Shown here: positions 17,447-26,973 of the stretch, piece by piece | Layout of the letters: every line of letters begins with the position of its first letter | Numbering within the stretch: the stretch's first letter is position 1 | Source: Scytonema sp. UIC 10036 | Lineage (GTDB): Bacteria; Cyanobacteriota; Cyanobacteriia; Cyanobacteriales; Nostocaceae | Length of the DNA: 64,000 nucleotides | Direction of reading: 5' to 3' | Assembly: GCF_009725235.1 (NCBI RefSeq) | Contig: NZ_WJFC01000026.1 | Coordinates: forward strand, 1 to 64,000 | Notes under the pieces: model-generated | Told to the model about the DNA's origin: nothing | The model's database searches: none | Seen by the model: only the letters and a program-made list of their open reading frames with translations | Made by a program: the position numbers and the translations under genes

Positions 17447-19105
17447 ATGGCAAACTTCAGCATTTCTGGAAACATCGTAGACGTTCTCCACAAAACCATA
17501 TTTCCCGGAACAGTTTTCATCAACAACGGACGTATTCAAGCGATCGCCTACGGTGAGGCACAACCCAACGCACAGAAAAATGGGCACTCCGAAGACCAAT
17601 ATATCCTTCCCGGTTTTATTGATGCCCACGTTCATATCGAAAGTTCTATGCTCGTACCAACTGAATTTGCCCGTTTGGCAACGGTACATGGTACAGTAGC
17701 AGCAGTTTCTGACCCCCACGAAATTGCCAATGTTTTAGGGTTAGAAGGTATTCGTTTTATGCTTGCCAATGCTGCCCAAACACCGTTCACAATCGTGTTT
17801 GGTGCTCCTTCGTGCGTACCTGCAACTAGGTTTGAAACAGCAGGAGCAGAACTGACAGCCAAAGAAATTCGCGAACTTTTTGAGCAAGATGGCATCTCTT
17901 ATCTCAGCGAAGTGATGAACGTTCCTGGCGTTTTAAACCGCACAACTGAGGTCATGGAAAAAATCCGTATTGCCCAAGAATTAGGATATCCAGTTGATGG
18001 ACATGCACCGGGATTGTGTGGTGAGGCAGCACGTCACTATGCTGATGCTAAAATTACTACCGACCACGAATGCTGCACTTTGGCGGAAGCGTTGGATAAA
18101 CTTGCAGTGGGAATGAAGATTATAATTCGTGAGGGTTCGGCAGCTAAAAATTTTGAGACACTACATAGTTTGATTGATTCCCACCCGGATCGATGTATGT
18201 TTTGTAGCGATGACAAGCATCCTGATGATTTGGTCAAAGGGCATATCAACGAACTGGTGCGGCGTGCTGTAGCATTAGGTCATGATGTCATGAATGTGCT
18301 GCAAATTGCCTGTGTAAATCCTGTCAGTCATTACAAAATGAATGTAGGATTGCTGCAAGTTGGAGACCCAGCTGATTTAATTGTGGTAAAAAATTTACAA
18401 GACTTTACCGTAGTGTCTACCTATTGCAAAGGGATTTTAGCAGCGAAATCGGGACAAGCTATGCTTCCATCTGTGCCAGTCACACCGATAAATCACTTTC
18501 TCGCTGCTCAAAAACAGGTGGCAGATTTTCGCATTCCTGCAAACGGCTCGACTGTGCGTGCGATAGCAGCAGTTGACGGACAGTTAACCACAACTGAAAA
18601 GCATTTACCAGCCCATATTCAAAATGGCGAAGTGACTTCAGATATAGAACATGATGTTCTCAAAATTACCGTTGTCAACCGTTACAAAAATACGCCACCT
18701 GCCGTAGGATTCATTCAGAATTTTGGACTCAAACGGGGAGCGATCGCTTCTAGTGTGGCTCATGATTCCCACAATATCGTGGCTGTTGGTACAACTGACG
18801 AGGAACTCTGCGCGGCGGTGAATGCGGTGATTGAGGCTCAAGGAGGTCTTGCTGTAGTAGATAACACTACTATCCAAGTGCTTAATTTACCTGTTGCTGG
18901 ACTGATGAGTGATGCCGACGGCTATATGGTAGCAAAACAGTATGCTCACATGGATAGTTGGGCAAAACGCTTGGGTTCTCAACTATTAGCACCATTTATG
19001 ACACTTTCTTTCATGGCACTGCTGGTGATTCCCGATTTAAAGTTGAGCGATCGCGGGTTGTTTAGTGGTAAAGATTTCCAGTTTGTTTCTCTGTGGATTG
19101 CTTGA
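17447..19105 (+). CDS. ade: Adenine deaminase
   Basis: 552 aa from the ATG at 17447 behind GGAGGG; the frame extends upstream without a better start. It deaminates adenine to hypoxanthine and ammonia (EC 3.5.4.2 family, amidohydrolase fold with metals). Visible marks: LPGFIDAHVHIESSML (metal-binding HxH), SDPHEIANVLG, GHAPGL, TTDHEC and CSDDKHPDDL in the barrel, then the GDPADLIVV return strand and a C-terminal domain with VGFIQNFGLKRGAIASSVAH and LPVAGLMSD. Length is in the normal range. The next gene is hypoxanthine phosphoribosyltransferase, so adenine to hypoxanthine to IMP is encoded as a unit. Confidence 0.93.
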   Translation: MANFSISGNIVDVLHKTIFPGTVFINNGRIQAIAYGEAQPNAQKNGHSEDQYILPGFIDAHVHIESSMLVPTEFARLATVHGTVAAVSDPHEIANVLGLEGIRFMLANAAQTPFTIVFGAPSCVPATRFETAGAELTAKEIRELFEQDGISYLSEVMNVPGVLNRTTEVMEKIRIAQELGYPVDGHAPGLCGEAARHYADAKITTDHECCTLAEALDKLAVGMKIIIREGSAAKNFETLHSLIDSHPDRCMFCSDDKHPDDLVKGHINELVRRAVALGHDVMNVLQIACVNPVSHYKMNVGLLQVGDPADLIVVKNLQDFTVVSTYCKGILAAKSGQAMLPSVPVTPINHFLAAQKQVADFRIPANGSTVRAIAAVDGQLTTTEKHLPAHIQNGEVTSDIEHDVLKITVVNRYKNTPPAVGFIQNFGLKRGAIASSVAHDSHNIVAVGTTDEELCAAVNAVIEAQGGLAVVDNTTIQVLNLPVAGLMSDADGYMVAKQYAHMDSWAKRLGSQLLAPFMTLSFMALLVIPDLKLSDRGLFSGKDFQFVSLWIA

Positions 19106-19251
19106 AGGCTTCTTGTGAAAAGCCATAATCTATTTTACTGCCCAAATTGATGTTCTAAATGACAGTCAACCACTTTTCAAACATCTTCTTATCGGGGAGG
19201 GTTAATAAAGTTGATTATAGAGGTAAAATCTCGTATTTGGTTAAGATAGGT

Positions 19252-19779
19252 ATGAAAAAACAACTAGTTCAGTTAATATCTCAAGAAGAGATCGCTGTGA
19301 CAGTCAACCGACTAGCGAAAGAATTAGACAGGGATTATGAAAATCGCTCTCTATTACTAGTAGGAATACTCAAAGGCAGTTTTATCTTTCTAGCTGACTT
19401 AGTTAGAAAGATAAACACAACTATCTGTAATATTGAATTTATAAGCATTTCCAGCTATGGAGCCTCTACAGTCACTTCAGGACAAGCCACTATAATAATG
19501 GGTTTGCCAAAGGAAAAGGTAATGGGTCAAGATGTGATTGTTGTTGAGGACATTGTAGATACTGGCATCACCACTGCTACAGTCTTGAACTATCTAAAAA
19601 ACTACGATCCTGCTTCCCTCAGACTGTGTACTTTATTAAATAAACCTGCCCGTAGGCAAATACCAGTCACTATAGATTATTTAGGGTTTACAGTACCCGA
19701 TTGCTTTATCGTTGGCTATGGTATTGATTTTAACCAGGAGTACCGACAACTACCCGCAATCTACGCTCTAGAGGAATAG
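19252..19779 (+). CDS. hpt: Hypoxanthine phosphoribosyltransferase
   Basis: 175 aa from the ATG at 19252 (MKKQLVQLISQEEI), matching the usual family length; the frame runs upstream to 19159 but that N-terminus has no family character. It converts hypoxanthine plus PRPP to IMP. The PRPP-binding loop is VIVVEDIVDTGITTATVL; GILKGSFIFLADLVR and the FISISSYGAS region are also typical. It follows ade by about 150 bp. A broken copy of its 5' end, with the same start ([20 protein letters not shown]), is found at 36720, showing that this locus was copied within the island. Confidence 0.9.
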   Translation: MKKQLVQLISQEEIAVTVNRLAKELDRDYENRSLLLVGILKGSFIFLADLVRKINTTICNIEFISISSYGASTVTSGQATIIMGLPKEKVMGQDVIVVEDIVDTGITTATVLNYLKNYDPASLRLCTLLNKPARRQIPVTIDYLGFTVPDCFIVGYGIDFNQEYRQLPAIYALEE

Positions 19780-19784
19780 CTGAA

Positions 19785-20078
19785 TTACTCAATCACTTGA
19801 ACAATCGCCTCAAATCGATCGATTGTTGATTGTTCACCAGCCCATTCACGCCACTTGTTTAGGTAATTTCCTGGCGAAAACAGAATAAGAGAATACTCAA
19901 TACTACCAAACGTAAAGAGTATTGACTTTCCCATCATCGCCTTCATAGAAATTAGCACCTTTACCAGTTGCTTTGCTGGATAAATTAGACTGTCAAAACT
20001 ACTAACGTAGTTAGATGCTTCCAATTGAAAGTCATCTCCTCCTGGAGGAGGCTTTAGATGGGCATAGTGGTTCACCAC
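19785..20078 (-). pseudogene. Fused remnant of chagasin-type inhibitor and GWR-domain gene ends
   Basis: Two remnants lie end to end. At about 19785-19875 the minus strand encodes NKWREWAGEQSTIDRFEAIV, the C-terminus of the inhibitor gene at 28323. At about 19902-19972 there is a stretch of about 70 bp essentially identical to 29149-29217, the end of the GWR-domain gene; in the long open frame here it is read out of frame. The order (inhibitor, then GWR domain) equals that at 28-29.6 kb, so this is a collapsed duplicate of that pair. The open frame across it is not a real protein. Confidence 0.8.
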
Positions 20079-20422
20079 TTTGAATTTAAGGGGTGATTAA
20101 AAAACCGCAAAGACGCAAAGAGCGCGAAGGAAGAGGACAAAAAGATGAGCCAGAACATCGTTTTACCTATCAATATGAAATGTTAACTGAAAAATACAAC
20201 GCTAAAGATCTGATTGTTTTCTCAATTATGAAACTAGTGCAACATAAGATGAAAAAATTAAAACTTATTGAGCATTCGATCCACACGTTAGTACCTACTC
20301 ATTCACAGTTCCTCTTGCTGATACGAGTGTAGATAGTGGGTTGGATGTGTGGTTGATTGCACACGCTGTCGTCTGTTTCACATCATAATACAGTAGGGGC
20401 GAACGGTTGTTCGCCCTTACAA
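20079..20422. other. Intergenic, palindromic filler
   Basis: Contains a short inverted repeat with GGGCGAACGG and GTTCGCCC near 20396-20418 and a common AAGACGCAAAGAG word near 20110. The 79-codon frame at 20093 has no coding character. Confidence 0.45.
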
Positions 20423-23248
20423 CTATGCATCAACAGTATGATTGGTCTTTCCTTTTTTAATGTTTAAATTTTTTAAATTCAGCTTTCTGATTTCATCAGC
20501 AGCTAAAACTAACGGTGGACACAGCAACAATACCAACAGTTGTAAGGGATTTAAATCTGTTGTCGCAAAGATTGTTTGTAGGGGTGGTAAGTAAATAATT
20601 GAGAAAATCAAAACCCACTCTACAAAAATCCCCAACCAAATTAGGCGGTTGCTGAAAAAGCCTAAATCAAAAATAGAAGTTCGTTCCGAACGACACGCAA
20701 AAACGTTACCATCTTGACAAGCGACAATCGTGGCTAATGTCACCGTTATTGCTTCATGGTAAATTGCTAGTGTTGATGCACTGGCAGAGTGAGATAAAAT
20801 CGATGGGCTAAGGGCTTGTAAATCTACGATTCCATAACCATGACTCCACCAAACTAACAAAAATCCTGTCATTCCAACTAAAGCTTCAATTAGCCCCAAA
20901 AAACAGTAGGCACGAATGAGTAGAGGGAAATCCATCAAGGTTTGGGATTTTTTCCGAGGAAGTTCGTGCATGGTTCCTACTTCGGGTCGTTCTGCACCAA
21001 GGGCTAGGGCTGGAATCATGTCTGTTCCTAAGTCAATTGCCAAAATTTGCAAAATTGTTAAAGCAGGTGGAATTTTGAGCACAACCATCATCAAAAAGGG
21101 GAAGAATTCCGCTACGTTGGAAGACAAAATATAAGTGATAAATTTACGTATGTTTTGATACACTGCTCGTCCCTGCTCAATGGCGCTAACGATGGTTGCA
21201 AAGTTATCATCTACAAGCACAATATCAGCAGCTTCACGAGCAACATCAGTGCCATTTATACCCATTGCTATGCCAATATTAGCAGCCCGTAAAGCTGGTG
21301 CGTCATTAACTCCATCTCCGGTTACTGCAACGATATGTCCTAAATCTTTGTACCCTTGTACGATTCTTAACTTTTGTTCTGGCATCATACGTGCAAAAAC
21401 GACTACAGACCGATATTGCAAAAGGCGGCGGAGTTGAGCATCCGAGAGGCGTCCTATACCTTCACCCGTGACAACTCTTACTTTACCGTTGACTAAGCCA
21501 ATACGTCGGGCGATCGCCTCGGCTGTGAGTCCGTAATCTCCTGTAATCATAGTTACTCTAATGCCTGCTCGGTGACAACGGGCGATGGCTTCTGCTACCT
21601 CCGGGCGGGGTGGGTCAATCATTGCTGCTAAACCGATAAAAATTAAGTTGTTTTCTAATGCACGGTCATCTAATTCTAAAAGCTCTGTCCCTCCTTTACG
21701 AGTCGCAATACCCAAAACTCGATATCCCTGTCTGGCAAGGTGGTCGTTTGTGGCTGCAACCTCAGTTTTTTCGACCTCTGTTAATTCTCGGATTTGTCCG
21801 TTTTGCAAAATCCAACCACAACGTTGCAACACTTCTAAAGGTCCACCCTTTGTAAAACTTAAGTACGGAGACTGATTGGACCAAACTTCAGATAATTGCC
21901 AATCTAAAACAACGGTCATCATTCTTCGCTGCGAATCAAAAGGAATTTCGCGAACTCTAGGAGACTGATGTTGCAATTGTTCAAGATTTAACCCACCTTT
22001 AATAGCAGCGACTAACAAAGCGGCTTCGGTAGGGTCGCCAATTTCTTGCCAAGTGCTAATACCTGCAGGATGAACTAGTTTAGCATTAGAACAGAATGAT
22101 GCTCCAGCTAATAAAAGCTCTACCTGTCCACGGTCAGCCGTTCCTGGAATGCGAACTTTTCCCTCTGGAATATAGCCTACACCTGTCACCTCAATAGTAG
22201 TGTTAGGAATCCATAAAGCGCAAACGGTCATTTCATTTTTAGTGAGCGTACCTGTTTTGTCAGTGCAAATAACAGAGGTAGCGCTGAGGGTTTCTACGGC
22301 AGAGAGACGGCGAACTAAAGCATTACGCTTTGCCATTCGTTTAACACCGATAGCAAGGGCAAGGGTGACGGTAGGTAAAAGTCCTTCGGGTACAAAAGCG
22401 ACAATAATGCCGATCGCAAAAATGAAGCTTTCTCGCAGTTTCATTCCTACTAACAAGTTAGTCAGTAGGAACACTATAGCCCCCATGCTGAGAGCTATGG
22501 CGGTAATGACTCTGACTATTTTAGAGATCTGAATTTCTAAAGTGCTAACTTCTTGTTGAATGTTTGTTGTCAAGCGAGCAACGTGACCAAATTCTGTTTG
22601 CGCTCCAGTCGCACTCACAACTGCTCGCCCTCGACCGGAAGCAACAGTAGAACCTGCAAAGACTAAGTTTGCTACCTCAGCCGGACGTAAGTTTTCGGTT
22701 GTAATAGGTTCCGCGTGTCTGGCTACAGGCAAAGATTCTCCTGTCAGCACGGATACATCTATAGAGAAGTTTTGAGCCCAAATGAGTCGAGCATCAGCGG
22801 AAATGCGATCGCCTTCTTCCAACTCAATCACATCACCAGGAACCAACTCTCGCGCCCCAACAACTTTTAGTGTACCCTCCCGATAAACTCGCACCTGTGC
22901 TGGCAGAACTTTTTTCAATGCAGATAAAGCCTTATGAGCCTGGAATTCTTGAGAAAAACTAAATATAGCATTTATCCAAATAACTGCCCAAATTGCCCAA
23001 CCAAGTTCCGGTGTCCCGGAGATAAAAGCTAAAGTACCAGCAACCCATAACAGCAGAGCCATGAAATGGATCAACTGTTCGATAAAGCATAGAAGCATGG
23101 GTTTTTGAGGCGGTTCAGGAAGTTCGTTAAAACCGTAATGTTTCAGCCTTGACTCAACTTCTACTTCCTCTAGTCCTTGTGAGGAAGTAGTTAAACTTTC
23201 AAACACTTCCTCAGCCGTTAGTGTCCATATAGGATGATGAATTGACAT
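20423..23248 (-). CDS. P-type cation-transporting ATPase (P2 type)
   Basis: 941 aa. Order: N-terminal cation-ATPase domain (LTAEEVFESL, YGFNELPEPP), two membrane helices, actuator with LTGESLPV, M4 with FVPEGLLPTVTLALAIGVKR, phosphorylation motif CTDKTGTLTKNEM, nucleotide domain, hinge [22 protein letters not shown] and a six-helix C-terminal part (ILAIDLGTDMIPALALGAERP). The M4 PEGLL motif resembles Na,K/K-type and bacterial P2 pumps more than SERCA (PEGLP), so the ion (Ca, Na or K) is open. Located in the inner membrane. A 36-codon hydrophobic peptide gene lies 400 bp upstream on the same strand. A fragment of another P-type ATPase hinge is at 63165. Confidence 0.92.
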   Translation of the reverse strand: MSIHHPIWTLTAEEVFESLTTSSQGLEEVEVESRLKHYGFNELPEPPQKPMLLCFIEQLIHFMALLLWVAGTLAFISGTPELGWAIWAVIWINAIFSFSQEFQAHKALSALKKVLPAQVRVYREGTLKVVGARELVPGDVIELEEGDRISADARLIWAQNFSIDVSVLTGESLPVARHAEPITTENLRPAEVANLVFAGSTVASGRGRAVVSATGAQTEFGHVARLTTNIQQEVSTLEIQISKIVRVITAIALSMGAIVFLLTNLLVGMKLRESFIFAIGIIVAFVPEGLLPTVTLALAIGVKRMAKRNALVRRLSAVETLSATSVICTDKTGTLTKNEMTVCALWIPNTTIEVTGVGYIPEGKVRIPGTADRGQVELLLAGASFCSNAKLVHPAGISTWQEIGDPTEAALLVAAIKGGLNLEQLQHQSPRVREIPFDSQRRMMTVVLDWQLSEVWSNQSPYLSFTKGGPLEVLQRCGWILQNGQIRELTEVEKTEVAATNDHLARQGYRVLGIATRKGGTELLELDDRALENNLIFIGLAAMIDPPRPEVAEAIARCHRAGIRVTMITGDYGLTAEAIARRIGLVNGKVRVVTGEGIGRLSDAQLRRLLQYRSVVVFARMMPEQKLRIVQGYKDLGHIVAVTGDGVNDAPALRAANIGIAMGINGTDVAREAADIVLVDDNFATIVSAIEQGRAVYQNIRKFITYILSSNVAEFFPFLMMVVLKIPPALTILQILAIDLGTDMIPALALGAERPEVGTMHELPRKKSQTLMDFPLLIRAYCFLGLIEALVGMTGFLLVWWSHGYGIVDLQALSPSILSHSASASTLAIYHEAITVTLATIVACQDGNVFACRSERTSIFDLGFFSNRLIWLGIFVEWVLIFSIIYLPPLQTIFATTDLNPLQLLVLLLCPPLVLAADEIRKLNLKNLNIKKGKTNHTVDA

Positions 23249-23649
23249 TATTTTCCAACTTGTTAACTAATTTTTGTTAAGAGCGGATTTATTTTGAAGT
23301 TAGAATTCACTTTGAGCCTTTCACTAGCTCATTTATAGACTGCGTATATAGGGATGATATCTCTAAAATTTGAGCGAGCAAGCACAATTAAAAAAACGTA
23401 AAATCAAAAAGAACAGTGAGGGCGAACCGCCTTTCGCCCCTACTATACGTAGATAATTGTCTTATTTATAACATCTATTTGAAGTAGAAATTTTGTAGAG
23501 ACGTACCATGGCACGTCTCTACACCCTCAATTCGTATTATCCTTTTCGGAAAATGGCATAAGCCAATGTGAATCGACATAATTTGGCGGTAGGGCTTTGG
23601 CAGTTCGATCAGATAGAATTGCTAGCAATTTTTATGAACTTCTTGTCTC
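23249..23649. other. Intergenic with a palindrome
   Basis: Inverted repeat GTAGAGACGT and ACGTCTCTAC at about 23493-23522, a common cyanobacterial dispersed palindrome; it could end transcription of the small upstream gene. No open frame of note. Confidence 0.5.
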
Positions 23650-23760
23650 TTATAAAGCAGGATGGGGATTAGCAAAATACAGCAACACTAACGCTAAAAG
23701 CAGAACACCTAATTTGACGATTAGGTAAGTAGCAGCATCTGATATTAATAGATCTCGCAT
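23650..23760 (-). CDS. 36-aa single-span membrane peptide
   Basis: 36 aa, ATG at 23760 with GGAGG 8 nt upstream. The sequence is short and regular: a polar start (MRDLLISDAATY), one hydrophobic helix (LIVKLGVLLLALVLLYF) and the end ANPHPAL. It resembles in size the small subunits of membrane complexes, but I cannot match it to PsbM, PetN, KdpF or any named peptide. It precedes the P-type ATPase on the same strand, so a regulatory subunit is possible (inference). Confidence 0.55.
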   Translation of the reverse strand: MRDLLISDAATYLIVKLGVLLLALVLLYFANPHPAL

Positions 23761-24320
23761 AATATTCAACCTCCTTAAATATTGCTCTAATGAACAATTT
23801 TAGGCGCTTTTACTTCACCACATTTATATTTTCTCTTAAAATCCATGATGAGTCTTCTTTTTATCAGTCAATGTAATATTTTTTATCTTTTCTGGCTAAT
23901 AGATAAAATTTTCTTCAACATGAGTTGTAAGAGGATGTGTGTCAAGTCTACCGTTGTATCAAGATCCCCCCTAGCCCCCTTAAAAAGGGGGGAAAATCTA
24001 ATTTGTATTGCTCACACAATCCTCACATTTTTTCTTTAATTTAAGAAATGTACCGTTTCTGTATAAAGTTGCAATACATTTGACCCCCTGGCTAACACTG
24101 CTCTCTCCATCAGACTTAGATGTACATTGTCTAGTTGATGAAAGGGAACGACAGGGGATTTTTGTAAGGTATGCTTTCATAAGTTTACTTACAGCAGATT
24201 GTAACTAACTGAGGTACAGGTTGTTGTAAGGGCGCAAGGCAAGAGCGCCCCTACTTATGTACTTCATTTACCTCAAAAATGCTGTATATAAATAAATCCC
24301 TATTTTAGGCATGACGTACT
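23761..24320. other. Intergenic upstream of EF-G with repeat debris
   Basis: Contains CCCCCTAGCCCCCTTAAAAAGGGGGG-type filler near 23966-23994, direct-repeat promoter site 5, and GGGCGCAAGGC / GCGCCCCTAC filler near 24230. No gene seen. Confidence 0.5.
24009..24042 (+). promoter_or_regulatory. Direct-repeat promoter element, site 5 (EF-G paralogue)
   Basis: TGCTCACACAATCCTCA at 24009-24025, 11 bp, then TAATTT at 24037-24042. Confidence 0.5.
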
Positions 24321-26366
24321 ATGGTCTTTCGCACTAACATTCGCAATATTGGTATTTCAGCGCACATTGATGCGGGAAAAACCACTATCTCAGAACGAAT
24401 TCTTTTTTACACGGGTAAAATCCACAAGATTGAAGAGGTTGGTGGCGATGGAGATGGTGCAACTATGGATTATATGGAGTTGGAGCGTGAAAAGGGTATC
24501 ACCATTACTTCAGCTGCTGTCACTTGCTTTTGGAATGAGACGCAAATCAATTTAATTGATACGCCCGGTCATGTTGACTTCACGATTGAAGTTGAGCGTT
24601 CTTTGCGAGTGTTGGATGGAGCAATTATGGTGTTGTGCGGTGTGGCGGGGGTGCAGTCTCAGTCTATTACAGTGGATAGGCAAATGAAGCGCTATCGCAT
24701 TCCGCGTCTTGCTTTTATTAATAAATTAGATCGGGTTGGCGCAAATCCTTTCCGCGTTGTTGATGCGCTTATAGAAAAACTCCATTTAAATCCTGTTGTG
24801 CTCCAGTATCCTATCGGTTTGGAGGACAAGTTTGAGGGCGTCATCGATTTAATTGAGATGAATGCCCATTACTATGAAGGCGAAAATGGCGAAGCTTGGG
24901 CGAAAAAGCCAATTCCTGAAGAGTTACAGGAACAGGCGCAAGTAGCACGAGAAAAACTTTTGGATCGCATATCTATCCATTCGGAAGCCATGATGGTTAA
25001 GTTGTTGAGTGGGGAAGAGGTTCCCAAACACATGATTTGGGATGCTATTCGTCAAGGAACGCTCAATCTTGAATTTACGCCAGTGCTTATGGGTTCGGCA
25101 TTCAAAAATCAGGGGGTGCAGAATTTATTGGATGCGGTGACGCTTTATTTACCGTCTCCTATGGAACGAGAAGTTGTCACTGCTATGGATGTTTCGACGG
25201 AAAGGGAGGTGAAGGTTTATCCCGAACCAACAGATCCAGTTGTGGCGCTGGCGTTTAAGCTGATTGATGATGAGTTTGGTCAGCTGACTTATATTCGCCT
25301 TTATTCTGGAACTCTCAAACATGGCGATCGCCTTTACAATAGTCGCACGAAAAAATTTTTTCGTGTCAATCGACTGGTAAGGATTGAGGTGGATAAGCGA
25401 CAGGAACTTCTAGTTGCAGAAGCAGGGGAAATTATCGGGTTGATGGGGGTGGATTGTGCATCGGGTGATACTTTATGTCCGCCGGGAATAAATTTGTCTT
25501 TGGAAGGTATATTTGTACCAGAACCTGTCATGACTATTGCTATTACTCCAAAAAGCCAGGAAGATAGCGATCGCCTTGAAAAAGCACTACACCGCTTTGT
25601 TCGTGAGGACCCTACCTTACACGTCAGCACCGATCCAGAATCCCATAAAACTTTAATGTCGGGCATGGGAGAACTACATCTGGATATTTACTTAGAACGG
25701 ATGAAAAGAGAATACCATGCAGAAGCCTATATTAGTCCTCCCGCAGTTGCGTACCGGGAAACGATTTCTCAAGGAGCAACCTTTGACTATACTCTAAAAA
25801 AACAACCTGGTGGTACGGGACAATACGCCCACGTAGTCGGTCGTTTAGAATTGTGCAAAGAACCTTTTGTGTTTGAGAACCGGGTTGTTGAAGGTGTTAT
25901 TCCCAAGCAATTTATTGCGGCATGCGAACAAGGATTCTACGATGGGGTCAAAACAGGATGGCTCAAAGGTTATCCAATTATTGGGGTAAAGGTTATTTTG
26001 GAAGGCGGTTCCTATCATCCTGTTGATTCTTCAGAAATGGCATTTCGATTTGCTGCAAGACAAGGTTTTGAACAGGCATTTGCTCGGACTAATCCTGTCC
26101 TTTTAGAACCGATGATGTTGCTCGAAGTGGAAACACCGAGTCAGTTTTTGGGACGGATACAAGGTCAACTGCTATCTCTCCGTGGGTGCTTGTTGGGTTC
26201 AGAAACAAGAGACCAAGATGTTATTATCCGTGCAGAAGTTCCTTTAGCAGAGATGTTCGGTTATTCCACCAAATTACGTTCCCTTTCTCAAGGGATGGCA
26301 ACGTTTTCAATGGAATTTTTAGAGTATCAAAAGTTGCCTGAAAACTGGGAAAGCAAAATTCGTTAA
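24321..26366 (+). CDS. Elongation factor G paralogue
   Basis: 681 aa. GTPase motifs are complete: G1 AHIDAGKTT, G2 region REKGITITSAA, G3 DTPGHVDFT, G4 NKLDRVG, G5 GSAFKNQG. All later domains are present (domain II with YIRLYSGTLKHGD, domain IV with GGTGQYAHV and a DGVKTGWLKGYPIIGVKV segment, domain V with the GCLLGSE region). It translocates the ribosome or serves in recycling. It begins MVFRTNIRNIGISAHID, shorter than the housekeeping N-terminus, and is not next to rpsL/rpsG/tuf, so it is an additional copy. It follows direct-repeat site 5, suggesting expression under the same stress as hsp20. About 10 residues shorter than a typical FusA. Confidence 0.9.
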   Translation: MVFRTNIRNIGISAHIDAGKTTISERILFYTGKIHKIEEVGGDGDGATMDYMELEREKGITITSAAVTCFWNETQINLIDTPGHVDFTIEVERSLRVLDGAIMVLCGVAGVQSQSITVDRQMKRYRIPRLAFINKLDRVGANPFRVVDALIEKLHLNPVVLQYPIGLEDKFEGVIDLIEMNAHYYEGENGEAWAKKPIPEELQEQAQVAREKLLDRISIHSEAMMVKLLSGEEVPKHMIWDAIRQGTLNLEFTPVLMGSAFKNQGVQNLLDAVTLYLPSPMEREVVTAMDVSTEREVKVYPEPTDPVVALAFKLIDDEFGQLTYIRLYSGTLKHGDRLYNSRTKKFFRVNRLVRIEVDKRQELLVAEAGEIIGLMGVDCASGDTLCPPGINLSLEGIFVPEPVMTIAITPKSQEDSDRLEKALHRFVREDPTLHVSTDPESHKTLMSGMGELHLDIYLERMKREYHAEAYISPPAVAYRETISQGATFDYTLKKQPGGTGQYAHVVGRLELCKEPFVFENRVVEGVIPKQFIAACEQGFYDGVKTGWLKGYPIIGVKVILEGGSYHPVDSSEMAFRFAARQGFEQAFARTNPVLLEPMMLLEVETPSQFLGRIQGQLLSLRGCLLGSETRDQDVIIRAEVPLAEMFGYSTKLRSLSQGMATFSMEFLEYQKLPENWESKIR

Positions 26367-26445
26367 AGCCCGAGTTAACTTCTTGTTAACTGTCAACAGT
26401 TAATTTATATAGAATATGAATTAACATTTAATAGGTTTATTTAGG

Positions 26446-26601
26446 CTATTTTAATATCAATACCAAAATTAAATAATCCACTTTTTTAAGACCATAACCA
26501 GTAGCAGTTCCAAGCGAACCTCCTAAAAGCTCGCAACTGTTATTAATGAAATTACTAGCCAGTTCTTCACAAAAGTTTTTATTAGCCTCTTTGTTGCTCA
26601 T
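26446..26601 (-). CDS. 51-aa peptide with double-glycine motif
   Basis: 51 aa from the ATG at 26601, with AAAGGAGGAG just upstream; the frame is open to 26685 but lacks a better start. The first 32 residues are polar and helical (SNKEANKNFCEELASNFINN), followed by SCELLGGSLGTATGYG, which looks like a double-glycine processing site with a Gly-rich core. The final residues turn hydrophobic (VDYLILVLILK). This suggests a peptide exported by a peptidase-containing ABC transporter (bacteriocin or signal), but no such transporter is nearby and the composition of the core is simple. Function unproven. Confidence 0.45.
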   Translation of the reverse strand: MSNKEANKNFCEELASNFINNSCELLGGSLGTATGYGLKKVDYLILVLILK

Positions 26602-26973
26602 ATCTCCTCCTTTTGTTAGTCTGTAATTCTTTGGATGGTCGCCAACTGCCGCTGGATCTGCAAGGTGGCTTATTCCTGTTAACACTTACTCGGTGGCAGT
26701 TCATTCAGGATTGGGCTCAAGCCGGGGGTTTGATCCAAGCAGTTGGCGATATTGTCCTGTTATTCTTTGTCAGAAGTCGGACTGCCAATCATTTGATTGC
26801 CATCTTGAACAACGTATACTCCGCCAGATCTCGGCTTGGAGCATAGCTCAACAACAGGGATTTTTCACAAAAAGCTTCCGTTCCCTATTCTTTTTTCTGT
26901 AACTGCATATAGTTGAAGTTCGGTGTGATGAAGATATTGTGGTAAAGCTTTTATCAAAGCCAAACTGATGTTC
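26602..26973. other. Intergenic, unidentified coding-like stretch
   Basis: A plus-strand frame of 77 codons (26613-26846) has a protein-like composition (PLDLQGGLFLLTLTRWQFIQ) but no recognised family, so it may be a gene fragment. Confidence 0.3.

Noticed and set aside
23920..23955. CCTCTTACAACTCATG upstream of the 36-aa peptide considered as a thirteenth element
   Set aside because: Half-site spacing is wrong and only one CTCA is present.
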